A model generated the notes under the pieces. The model made no database searches and was not told the DNA's origin. It saw only the letters and a list, made by a program, of their open reading frames with translations. A DNA stretch of 64,000 nt, taken from the NCBI GenBank assembly GCA_022036555.1, contig CM039126.1, forward strand, positions 14,665,263 through 14,729,262, read 5' to 3'. Source of the DNA: Microstegium vimineum (Eukaryota; Streptophyta; Magnoliopsida; Poales; Poaceae). Position 1 is the stretch's first letter, and each line of letters starts with the position of its first letter. A program made the translations under genes and the position numbers. This document shows positions 53,198-63,401 of the stretch, one piece after another.

Positions 53198-54729
53198 TGA
53201 AGAATCATGGCCCTAATGGTTTCGGTGATTAACGGAAATAAGAGATTATTATGGCTAATGTGTGTTTTGCAGAGGCTATGCGTAGCTTAGCCATAGTGAT
53301 CAACATGAATGGGCATAAATGGTTATCACTTAGCCCCCAAGATGGATATCGTTTCGAATTTCAAAGACGACATGATGAAGACCCTAGAGTGTTAGGCTAA
53401 GTGCCATAAGGTGATGAAGGGCACTTAGAATTAGATAGGGCTTTATTTGATCTTTGACCATACTATCAAGGGGGTCTAGCCTAGTAGCTTGACTTAGCAG
53501 AGCTTCATGACTTAGGTGTGGTGCACACTTGACTTACTTAGCTCTAAGCAAGCCTTTGGTGACCGTAAGATAGCCTAGAACAACTTCCATATTCATCGCG
53601 ATGAAAACCGAAGTTGAGAGAGCCAGTTTCTGGGCGTCGGACGCTAAGGCCAGAGGCGCCGGACGCTGTCTGGCGCACCAGACGCTAGCGTCGGACGCTG
53701 GGGTGAAGCCCTAGTAGCGTCCGGCGAGCCAGAAGAGAGCTCCAGAAACGCTCATTTTGCGATGGACGCGTCTGTCACATGGGCGTCGGACGCTTGCGAG
53801 CATCTAGGAATATTTTCCTAGAAACCCGAGAGTAGCCAGTTGGCGCTGGACGCTGAGGCGCAGCGTCCGTCGCCAAGCGACGGAGCGTCCGTTGCCTGCT
53901 GACGTACACAGTAACTAGTCGTTGGGCAAGGCATCAGAGCGTTCGTCGCCTAGCGATGGAGCGTCCGTCGCCAACTTAAAACAAGCAGTTTTTCTCAGCC
54001 AGAGGAAGTTGGTGAGAGGGGCTATTTATAGCCCACCTCTTACCTTCCCACTTTGCCTTTGCTCATTTGGTTTGCTGAGTTCTTTGAGAAGGTTGGGAAG
54101 AGAGCAAGAGCCCTAGAGAGAGAATGATTCGCGAATCCATCCATCCTCTCCTCTAGTTCATCCAAGAGACCAAGTGTGCATCCACTCTAGTTGTGAAGCT
54201 TGAGAGAGTCAAGTGAAGATCAAAGCTTGTTACTATTGGTGATCGACATCACCTAGAAGGTACGGTGGTGCTTGGAGGAAGGTGATCGCCGGGTGGATTG
54301 TCGATGGCCCTTCTTCATCGACTTGTGATCAGTTGTGGGTGGTTCACCGAGCTGGAGTGGCGAAGAACCAGCCCGTAGAGAGCACTCATGCCTTGCGTGG
54401 GATTGAGTGGGAGCAATACCTTGTGAGGTGCTCCAACGAGGACTAGGAGGGAGTGTCGACTCCTCGATACCTCGGCAAAATGTCGTCGTGTCAAGAATCT
54501 CTTTCCCTAGCTCTTTCCTACCGCATTAAATTCCGCACTTGTTCTTAAATTCATACTAGAATTATGTAGGGTGTTTTCGCTTTACTTGGCTTGCTACCTC
54601 TTTCATAGTCTAAGGCACACGAATCGTTAGGCACGGGGTGATTGGCACTTGATAGGGCTTCATATTTGCTTTAGAAATTTGAAATAAGCCCAATTCACCC
54701 CCCCCTTCTTGGGCATCTTGATCCTTTCA
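53198..54729 (+). mobile_element. 3' LTR of copia element 1 (1532 bp)
   Basis: Same termini and motif array (53625-53980) as the 5' LTR; TATTTATA at 54023-54030. Sequence beyond 54729 is Athila-like X2. Confidence 0.93.
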
Positions 54730-55751
54730 CCCCCACACTTCGTTGAAGGTGTACCAGTCTTTTTTTCATAGAGAACAAACGTGAAAACACAAAGGACTCT
54801 ACTGGTGGGACACACCAGCGAGTCAAAATTTATTTGAATCGAGCGAGGTTATGTCAATACTACCTCAAATCTTGATTTGTCTCTTATGAATGATCTCATG
54901 ACTTACCCACCAAAATTTGGAAGTAATCATGCATGGGTTAGTCCAAAAGTAAAACAAAATTCCATACAAGTATACTTTAGGTTCATTAATCAAACATGAC
55001 ACCATGTCTAATTTGATTAAGGAAGGCCATTTAACCTAAGCACCATGCTTAATTTAAAATGCCTTTGGAAACACGATCGATATTCCAAACCAATGCATAC
55101 TTATAATAGAAAATGAAGCATGAAAGAATGAAGAGAGTCATTTAAGAAGAGACAAGAGCATGGATGATGAACCAGATGAGCATTTGCATTTTTTTTAGTT
55201 TTTATTATTTCTGTGACTTAGCAAGATGAGCAAGGTATAAGGAGAAATCAAGGTAAAGACAACCGAACAAAATCAAACAATGAAGCATGACATGAGTTTC
55301 TTAGATAAATCCACTCCCCTAACACTTGGATTTTGCAACATTTGATAATCAACAAATCCAAGTCCAGGATGTGGAATTTCTTTTGAATGTGCTTCATTAT
55401 TGAAGAATGTTTAGTTGGGCATACCTTGTGTTTTGATCCATCATTCTTTTTGTTCAAACCTGAAATGGTTAGTGACAAAAATACGCGAAGGAACAATTTC
55501 ACAAATATTCCCTTAGTCTCATTTTACAAAGTCATTTTATTCATTTTAGAATGTTGGGAGACTAAAAATATTTTTATTTTCTTTTATATATTTTTTTAGC
55601 AAGCAAACTTTAATAGAAAAGAAAAAGGCTCGGGTTATCTCCCGAAAGTGCTTACTTTTAAGACACAAGCTTGTCTTTGGGAAACCTTCAAGTTGCATCT
55701 CATGTTGGTGAAGTGGTTTCCCCTTCAACTCCAACATTTGCGGACCTATCC
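54730..55751 (-). other. Internal spacer of X2 with Athila signature
   Basis: Mostly AT-rich. On the minus strand near 55620-55680 it reads AAGCACTTTCGGGAGATAAC, the conserved segment found downstream of the coding region in Athila-like elements. ORF 55546-55761 here is short and only partly protein-like. Confidence 0.55.
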
Positions 55752-56537
55752 TTAAGACCAAAAACCACTATGAGATTTGCAAAATTTATGATAGACAAAC
55801 ACATCTACAACCATCCTTGCAAAGATGTTAGAAACAAGAAGAATGAAGGGGTTGTAGATCATGTGTGTAGTCATGGTAGAGGGAAGGATTGATTTGGGAG
55901 ATTTCTCACTTGAGCATGGATTTGGTGGGAAGATCGAGCAATAACTTCCATGCTCATTTGTAGAATCTTCCATTTGTAGGAATGGGTCAGCATTCTCATC
56001 ACATTTCAAGTCATACTCCAGACTTAAATGGATCATGGTTGTTAGCGATATTGACATAAGCTCACCCCTTGGATCAAGAACTGGTTTGGATTCTAACCCT
56101 TTGATGAGAGGTCGGGAAGACCAAATAGGTACATAGTCTTCATCTATTCCATGACCAAGCTTCTCATTACCTAACTCCAAGATTCTCATGATTGGCCTTC
56201 CGATAAAGGTGAGATGAAAGGAAAGTCCAAGAAGGTCAAAGATATGGAAATCTAGGAAGATCTTGAGATCATCAACCACCACAAGAATATCATGAAGGAC
56301 TCCTAAACAATCAAGGATTTGACCATTGGGGAGTCTAAGGCGCTTTTGTGATTGGGATAGATGATCCTTTGATGATGTTGGAACATGGAAATGAGGAAGG
56401 ATGTTGATCCCGAGGCTAGGATCATAGCAAATTTTGCCATCAATGGCCAACACTTGACAAAATATTCTCCTTACATGTGTGGGCATTTTAGCAACTTCTT
56501 TTGAAGATTCGGTCTCATCCAACCATTCTTGGCTCAC
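55752..56537 (-). pseudogene. Protease-like ORF of X2
   Basis: Minus strand. A 261-codon frame with ICYDPSLGINILPHFH where family members have a D-x-G-A-x-x-N-x-x-P active-site block; the D-P-S-L here has lost the triad. Then LRLPNGQILDCLGVLHDIL, LKIFLDFHIFDL and LTFIGRPIMRILELG, in the order of the Athila-type retropepsin (GQILE-G, LDFHIF, LIGHP). The downstream Ser/Pro-rich tail is not recognised. Probably inactive. Confidence 0.68.
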
Positions 56538-56558
56538 AACGGTAGATAGATGCTCTAA

Positions 56559-57840
56559 TCATTGACTTTGCTCCTCTTGGTCAGATTTATGACCCTCATG
56601 GCTTATATGCCTCGGATGTCTTAATGAATTCCTAGAATCATTAAGTGGGTCATCATAAGACTTGAATGAAGGAACACATGGGGGATCATCAGGATCAAGG
56701 ATGGGTTTAGAAATGGGTTCGTAGGATATGTCGGATTTGGGCATAGAGAAAAAGAGAATAGATTTGGCTTCTAAATACTTTAGTTCTTGTTCTATAAGCT
56801 CACTCGACATTTCTTTATCAGGTATCCCACACTTTTCCTAATGTGCCATGTGGGAAGTCAAGGCGCAAGATGATGTTGGTTTGGGAGGATTTTGAAGAGA
56901 TCCCTTCATGAGAGGTCTAGAAAGATGAGGTCTCTTTTGGAAAGGATAATTTTGGGCATTCCCAAAACCAACAAGGTCAGATAGGAGGTTGGCCTCGAAC
57001 TCAAAGGAATGGTTTAGGTGTTGGATTTCTTTTTCCTTCGAGATTTGTGGTATTTGTGGTTTAGGATCGATAGCAGGATTATGGGATTGGAATGGTCTAG
57101 ACTTCTTCTTCTTGTTTGGGGGGTGCTTCCTCTTCTTCCTCAGGGAGTTCGTCATGAATGCCAGTGTAAGGGGTGTTTTCAAGGATTTTGTCAAGAATAG
57201 ACCTTTCTTCACTAGCGGATAAATGAAGGAATGCTCCCCTAGAGGCTATATCAAGGAATTATGTAGAATCTTTGCTAAGACCTAGATAGAATTGTTGTAA
57301 GAGCACAGGTTCGGGTATAGCAAGATCGGGGCCTGAAGAGACAAGATCTATAAAATGGACCCATGATGCACCTAGAGGCTCCTTATCTTTTTGCTTAAAA
57401 GTTAGGACCTCCGTTCGAAGATGAACAACTCTAGAGATGGAAAAGAATGTTAAGTCAAATTTGGCTAGAAGGGTCTCCCAGTCTCCTTGTACACTTCCTA
57501 TGTGTCGAGCATACCAATGTTTGGCTACTCCCATCAAAGAGAATGGAAATAGCTTCCATTTCAAGGTACCTCGTATCATGCCTTGAATATGAAGTCATGA
57601 GTACAATTGCTCAAACTCACATAAATGGGTGTAGGGGTTTTCATCTTCTTCCCCAGAAAAAGGTTGTGCCTGAACCATTGCTATGAAAGCAGGGTGAAGC
57701 TCATAGCGAACGAATAAAATGGCTTTGGATGATTTTGGTGGCTCCAAACTAGCACCCTTTGGAGCACCATATTGAAAGAGGGGTGTTTGATCAATGATAT
57801 GAATGATAAAAAGTAAAAGATAAACGGGCGACTCAATTCT
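56559..57840 (-). pseudogene. Gag of X2
   Basis: Minus strand. The start region near 57840 reads GAPKGASLEPPKSSKAIL, HPAFIAMVQAQPFSGE and DENPYTHLCEFEQLYS, then the capsid core TLKWKLFPFSLMGVAKHWYA, QGDWETLLAKFDLTFF, VLLQQFYLGLSKDST. TAA at 57259. The downstream part continues as Pro/Lys-rich linker ORFs to 56559 (ISYEPISKPILDPDDPP). Frameshift near 57600-57700. Clear Gag of the same clade as the fragment at 12221. Confidence 0.8.
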
Positions 57841-57861
57841 ATGTTAAGAACAGCTACCGTT

Positions 57862-57878
57862 CCCCGGCAACGGCGCCA
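57862..57878 (-). promoter_or_regulatory. Primer binding site of X2, tRNA-Asp type
   Basis: CCCCGGCAACGGCGCCA, seven bases from the LTR end at 57886. Confidence 0.88.
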
Positions 57879-57885
57879 GAAAACT

Positions 57886-58976
57886 TGTTGACACCAAAGG
57901 TGGCACAAAGGGTAAACCACAAGCGCATGGTTGTCAAGGTAGTTTTCATCCAAGAGTATTCCAGGGGTATCGAATCCACGAGGAATGCAAAGTGTACTTA
58001 ACAAAGAACTAAGTTCGTCCTATGATGACACAAGGGGTTTATGATAGGTTGGGTAGAGAGGATCTCTATGGTTATGAAACTAGCAAGGCAATGTAAGATA
58101 TAACACTTCGGGCCACTAGGCCATTTAGCAACAGAAAGGGATGAGAAGGGTGCTAAACCGCCTAGCACATGAAGTCCTACGTTTTAAGAACTTGGCCGAA
58201 CGTGGTGGGATCAAAGCCTAGATAGGTCTGTCACCGCTACTAGATACCACAAACAAACCGTTGGACAAGCCACAGACATAGGTAAGTGTATAGCCTAGAC
58301 ACCACATCTACACAAAATCTTACTACTCTAATCCAGATCCTAGTGAAATTGACTAGAGTACCGGTTTAAGGGTGGTGAACCAATGAACAACTAAAGTAAA
58401 TACTTTACCAAAACTAAAGATCAATTACCATAAAAGAATCTCAAATGAAAACTTACAAAAGATAAGGCCGTGTCCACCAAGGTACAACTTGGAGAAGACA
58501 CCAGACAGGACTGGCTCTTCTCCAGACTCTCCTCACTCTCTCCCTATTTTCTATGCTACTAGTAGAACAGGGCTTCTCCTTGTAGAGTGAGTAGCTCCTC
58601 CTTGGTGTGTCTTGAATGAGAGGGAGTGAGGGGGTATTTATAGTGGAGAGGTGGAGTAGGGGCTACTCCACCGCCATATCATCGATCCACGTGATGGATG
58701 ATGAGAGCCCTTGGATCCTAACTGCCTTTAGATCATTGGTGCAAGATAATTCAGCATGTGCTTCTTTAATTCAGCATGTGCATCTTTCCATGGCGGCATG
58801 CAAATGGCGGTTGGATAAAGGAGTGGCCACCAAGCCACCTTGGGCGGATCGGCCGACCCCCCTGTGACATGTGGGACCACTCTAGACCTTCTAGAAGCAT
58901 GGCCCACATGTCATGGAGTGGTTAGAACTTTGGTGGTGCCCATTGATGGGTCGGCCGATCTGCACAAGAAGGGTAG
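57886..58976 (-). mobile_element. 5' LTR of X2, interrupted by copia 2
   Basis: CAACA end (TGTTGACACC at 57886 on the plus strand). Nearly identical in long blocks to the X1 LTR; TATAAATA on the minus strand at 58635-58642. At 58976 the X1 LTR would continue GACCTCC; here copia 2 starts instead. Confidence 0.85.
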
Positions 58977-60825
58977 TGAGAGTCTCCATGTGTTTGGTTT
59001 TGAGTAATTGATGAAGCCTACCTAAGTACTAACCTTGGATCTCTAAGTGTGAATCATGAGATAGGTTGGTACATGCCATGTGATGGAGCTAATGGATCAA
59101 TTTGATGATGGCAAGGCTCTAACATGGTGGTGCAAAGGAAAATGGTGTGAAGGCAAAGGTGATATAGGAACCATTTTCGGTTTGGTGATCGAGACACCAT
59201 AGAGGGTGTGATCACATTTAGGATAAATAGATGTACTATGAAGTAGGGAGCTCTTGTGTTTGATTATGGTTATCATGTGCCACTAGGTTCATTGCATTGC
59301 ATATAAAATCAATTGAACCGGTGAGAACAACCAACTAATTCAAAGAAAAATGTGAACTAAAAGCTAACACACGTGCATAAGTGCTTGTATCACTTAGTGT
59401 TAGCCCTTGGCAGCCTGGAAGAAAGTTGGAGAAGTTGGTGGCTGGTTTTGGTAGCAAAAGGAGGTCCGGATGCTAGTCTGGACGCTAGGGTTTAGGTGTG
59501 TCCGGACCACTGTGCGTCTGGACACACATCCTAGCTTGGCAGTTCTGTGTGCAGGAGTCCGGACGCTAGTGCGTGTCCGGACCGGAGGATCCGGACGGCG
59601 TCCGGAGCGTTTTGAGCGTTCTGGAACCTCTCTGCTGAGGTCTGGACGTTGCGTGGTGTTGGTCCGGAGTAGCACTGTTGAGTGCGTCTGGAGCCACGTG
59701 GCGTCCTCTGGCAACCGCGAGAAAGAGCTGTTTGAATTGGTAGGCTGACCGGATGCATAAGGCATGGTCCGGGCGACGCGTTGCGTGCGTCCAGAAGCCG
59801 CGTCCGGAGTGGTGAACAGGGGGTTTGTTTCTGCTGTGAAGGGGAGTCCGGACGCTGTTGTTGGTCCGGACCTCCATTGTTGGCAGCGTCCGGAGGGCGC
59901 GCGGAATGTGTCCTACAGGGCCAAAACAGCTAGCTTGTGTGTGAAGGCTATATATGGTGATATGGCCGGCCCTTTGGTGTCTCTCTTACACTCCTACTTC
60001 ACTCACACACTTGTGCTTGCTTGAGATTGCCACACACACTCATTCTCTTGATATAATTGACATATTCATGAGAGATTGAGTGAACTAAGTGCATTGCTTG
60101 ATTGATTTCATACTAGTGGCACTTGGTGATCGTCGTCGTCGCGGAAGCTCTTGTTATTCTTGGAGGTTGCCACCTCCTAGACGGCTTGGAGAGACGAGGA
60201 TCGTTGAGCGGAGGAAGGTGATTGTCTCCGTCTCCGATCGGTGGATTGTGAGGGGTCCTTGAACCTTCCCCGTGGGAGTTCAAAAAAGGTATCTCTAGTG
60301 GATTTCTCGTAGCTTGTGGATCCCTATCTTGTGTTGGTTTTGCGGCACCCGGTGACGGGTTTGGCGTGTGATGCCAATTAGCGTGTGAACCTCCAAGTAG
60401 GTGTATCGCTACAACGGGGACTAGCTTGTTGGCAAACAAGTGAACCTCGGAGAAAAATCTTGTGTCTCATTGTCTCTCTCTGAGGATTTCTATTGTGATT
60501 TATTGGCTACTTATTGGTCTCCTCTCCACGTCGGTATAATCCTCCTAACTCTAGCTTTGCACTTAGATTCTTACATTCTTGCAAAGTAGAGATTCTAGTT
60601 TAGCTTGTGTAGCTTAGTCTAGTCGCACTAGTTATCTAGCTCTTGTGTGTGACATAGGATATTTCTTGCTAGCAACTAGACTTGAAATAGGTGGCTTGCC
60701 GACCCTAGTAGTGCTAGTGCAAACTTGCCTTACGTCATGTTTTATTATAACAAGTTTGTCTAAGTGTTGTTGTAGAATTTTTAATAGGCTATTCACCCCC
60801 CCTCTAGCCATATCTAGACCTTTCA
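58977..60825 (+). mobile_element. 5' LTR of copia element 2 (1849 bp)
   Basis: TGAGAGTCTCC at 58977, CTTTCA at 60825. U3 has an array of TCCGGACGC / GTCCGGAC motifs (59460-59900); TATATAT at 59949-59955 is the TATA box. Left flank GGTAG (58972-58976). The three bases TGA are shared with the target sequence, so the start is uncertain by 3. Confidence 0.85.
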
Positions 60826-60827
60826 AG

Positions 60828-60839
60828 TGGTATCAGAGC
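60828..60839 (+). promoter_or_regulatory. Primer binding site, initiator tRNA-Met
   Basis: TGGTATCAGAGC, two bases after the LTR end, identical to that of copia 1. Confidence 0.93.
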
Positions 60840-60881
60840 CGGTACACCGTTCTTACAAGCCTTAACATCCACGGTGTTAAA

Positions 60882-62927
60882 ATGGCTCAAATCAACAACA
60901 CCAAGAGGCCACCCAAGTTTGATGGCACCAATTATAGCTATTGGAAGGCATTGACGAGCACCCATATCAAATCAATCAACCGGAAGATATGGTTGGTGGT
61001 TGACAAGAAGTTTGAGGTAGCTAATGAGGAGGCACCCACCGCGGCCAAGGAGGAGAAGCTCCAAAACAATGACATTGCTTTGAGTGCCATCCATGAAGCA
61101 ATCTCAAGAGAAGTGTTTGAACAAATCAAGAACATTGAGAGAGCTCATGATGCATGGAAGAAGCTAGAGGAGTCATATGAAGGGACTCAATCCATGAAGG
61201 GGGCCAAGGCATATATCTTGAAGGAGAAGTTTGCAAGCTTCAAGATGAAGGAAGATGAAAATGTGTCGGATATGTTCAATAGGCTTGAGGTGCTTGTCAA
61301 TGACCTCAAGTCACTTGGAGAGAATGTGGAGAACAAGGACTTCTCATTCAAATTTTTGAGGAGCCTTCCCTCAAGATTTGAGATGCTAGTCACTCTATTG
61401 GTGAGAAGTGGATTGGACACAATGACACCGAACCAAGTTCTTGGTGAGGTGATTACCGATGACACCTTTAGAGAGGATAAGGACAAGATAAGAGAGAACA
61501 AGGAGAAGAAGGATGACAAGAAGGATGACAAGAAGAAGAGCTTGGCATTCAAGGCCACATCTTCATCAAAAGGCAAAGCAAAGATCAAGTGTGATGAATC
61601 AAGCAATGATGAAAGCTCAAACAATAGTGATGATGATGAAGAGATGGATCTATTTGTCAAGAAATTTGGCAAATTCATGAAGAAGGCCCATAGAGCAAGA
61701 AGGAAGAAGAGCTCACACAAGTTCAATGAGAAGGATAGAAGATGCTTCAAGTGCAATAGCAAGGACCATCTCATTGCGGATTGCCCTCATCATAGTGATA
61801 ATGAAGATGAGAAGAAGGGCAAGAAGAAAGAGAAGAAAGAAAAGAAAGAGAAGAAGATGTTCCTCAAGAAGAACAAGAAGGGAGGTTCATATGTTGTTAC
61901 TTGGGATAGTGATTCCTCAAGTGATGATGACTCAAGTGATGATGAGAAGAGATCAAGCAAGAAGAAGGCTCTTGCAAGCATTGCTATGAAGAACAAAATC
62001 TCTCTCTTTGACACTCCATCGACATGCTTCATGGCTCGGTCCACTAAGGTACAATCCAATGATGAGTGTGATTCTAGTGATGATGATGATGAACCCACTA
62101 AAGATGAACTAATTGAAATGTTGGAAGATGCTAAGACTCACTTTGACATCAAGAGAAAGGAGTGCAAAGCATTACGGAAAGAGCTTCAAGTTCTCAAGCA
62201 ATCCTTTGATGAGCTCAATCTTTCTCATGAGAGGCTAGAGGTAGCCCATGAGAAGCTTGGCAAAGCTCACTCTAAGCTTGAAAAGTCTCACTCATCTCTT
62301 ATTGAACAAAAGGAGAAAGAGCATGTTCAAACAAGTAACATGGGAAAAACTTGTGACATAATCAATGAATCTTTCTATGAACCCATCATCATCACTCAAA
62401 CTAACCCTTCTTGTAGCACTTCTAACTCTACCTCTTCCACTAGTGATGGTTTCACTTGTGATGCTTCACTAATGGTTGAGAATGAGATCCTTAAGAAGGA
62501 GGTTGATAAGCTCACTCTAGCCTTAGGCAATGCCTATGGTGGGGACGCCCGCTTGCTTAAGTTCTTAGGTAGCCAAAGGTTCTCCCTTTGCAAAGAGGGA
62601 CTTGGCTATACCCCCAAGAAAGGCAAGGCGGCCTTTGTGACTCCAAAGCCTCGCTTTGTGAAGAGCAATGGTCGGTTTTGCTCAAGTTGCAAGAAAGTAG
62701 GGCATGATGAGCAATATTGCAAACTAAATCTAAGCAAGATAAAATTTACAAGTGCATCTATTCGCTTTGATTCTAGTTATATGCTTACCAAGGGCAAGAA
62801 AGGTGTGATAGCTAAGTACATGGGTACATACAATGAGAGCTCAAAGAAGAAAGTTATTTGGGTACCTAAGTCCTTAGTCACTAACTTTGGAGGACCCAAA
62901 CAAGTATGGGTACCTAAGAAGAATTGA
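60882..62927 (+). CDS. Gag of copia element 2 (681 aa, intact)
   Basis: The start MAQINNTKRPPKFDG is the first ATG after the PBS; the in-frame extension to 60645 is LTR sequence. Capsid part: YWKALTSTHIKSIN, AHDAWKKLEESYEG, VSDMFNRLEVLVNDLKSLG, FKFLRSLPSRFEML. Lys/Asp-rich linker, an intact CCHC knuckle CFKCNSKDHLIADC, an acidic/Lys region, a coiled coil (ELQVLKQSFDELNLSHERLE), and a second CCHC-like knuckle CSSCKKVGHDEQYC near the C-terminus. Ends QVWVPKKN before TGA 62925-62927. No stop or frameshift: the only undamaged retroelement gene in the window. Confidence 0.93.
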   Translation: MAQINNTKRPPKFDGTNYSYWKALTSTHIKSINRKIWLVVDKKFEVANEEAPTAAKEEKLQNNDIALSAIHEAISREVFEQIKNIERAHDAWKKLEESYEGTQSMKGAKAYILKEKFASFKMKEDENVSDMFNRLEVLVNDLKSLGENVENKDFSFKFLRSLPSRFEMLVTLLVRSGLDTMTPNQVLGEVITDDTFREDKDKIRENKEKKDDKKDDKKKSLAFKATSSSKGKAKIKCDESSNDESSNNSDDDEEMDLFVKKFGKFMKKAHRARRKKSSHKFNEKDRRCFKCNSKDHLIADCPHHSDNEDEKKGKKKEKKEKKEKKMFLKKNKKGGSYVVTWDSDSSSDDDSSDDEKRSSKKKALASIAMKNKISLFDTPSTCFMARSTKVQSNDECDSSDDDDEPTKDELIEMLEDAKTHFDIKRKECKALRKELQVLKQSFDELNLSHERLEVAHEKLGKAHSKLEKSHSSLIEQKEKEHVQTSNMGKTCDIINESFYEPIIITQTNPSCSTSNSTSSTSDGFTCDASLMVENEILKKEVDKLTLALGNAYGGDARLLKFLGSQRFSLCKEGLGYTPKKGKAAFVTPKPRFVKSNGRFCSSCKKVGHDEQYCKLNLSKIKFTSASIRFDSSYMLTKGKKGVIAKYMGTYNESSKKKVIWVPKSLVTNFGGPKQVWVPKKN

Positions 62928-62939
62928 ATTGTTTTGTAG

Positions 62940-63401
62940 GTCAATTATAAAGCCGGAGGGAGGCATTGGGTGCTTGATAGTGGGTGCACTCAACATATGA
63001 CCGGAGATTCAAGAATGTTCAACTCTATCAAGCCAAATGATTGCAATGGGGTTGATTCTATCACTTTTGGTGACAATGGCAAAGGCAAGGTCAAAGGGCT
63101 TGGTAAGATTGCAATATCCAATGACATGAGCATATCCAATGTGTTGCTAGTAGAGAGCTTGAACATCAACTTGATATCCGTAGCTCAACTTTGTGATCTT
63201 GGTTTCAAATGCATCTTTGGAGTTGATGATGTAGAGATCATAAGTGTAGATGGCTCTAACTTGATATTCAAAGGCTTTAGATATGAGAATCTATACTTGG
63301 TTGATTTCAATGCTAGTGAATCTCAATTGTCAACTTGCTTGCTATATCCAAATCTAGCAAGGGTTGGTTATGGCATAGAAGGCTTGGTCATGTTGGGATG
63401 A
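62940..63401 (+). pseudogene. Protease of copia element 2
   Basis: Begins VNYKAGGRHW after the in-frame TAG 62937-62939. VLDSGCTQHMTGD gives the D-S-G triad; LGKIAISNDMSISNVLLV and LISVAQLCDLGFKC follow. The frame is lost by a 1-base deletion near 63347 (LLYPN where S-K is expected), so the ORF ends at 63401; the true continuation GWLWHRRLGHVGM lies in another frame from about 63355. Confidence 0.88.

Larger units (their letters stand above)
41089..54729 (+). mobile_element. Ty1/copia SIRE/Maximus-type element 1, full length (13.6 kb)
   Basis: 5' LTR 41089-42609, initiator-Met PBS, gag, PR-IN-RT-RH, an extra ORF, PPT and 3' LTR 53198-54729. Large size, long gag with coiled coil and an additional 3' ORF mark the SIRE/Maximus lineage. 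The two LTRs differ by about a dozen substitutions and two indels in the first 330 aligned bases, so the insertion is not recent. No matching target duplication (CCACT left, CCCCC right). All ORFs are damaged. Confidence 0.92.
39743..58976 (-). mobile_element. Athila-like element X2, interrupted by copia elements
   Basis: Minus-strand parts: LTR 58976-57886 (cut by copia 2), PBS, gag, protease-like ORF, a spacer, [copia 1], and 3' non-coding region 41088-39743, which is cut by a copia fragment about 65 bases short of the PPT by comparison with X1. No pol is present. Continuity across copia 1 is inferred from strand, order and homology to X1. Confidence 0.72.
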
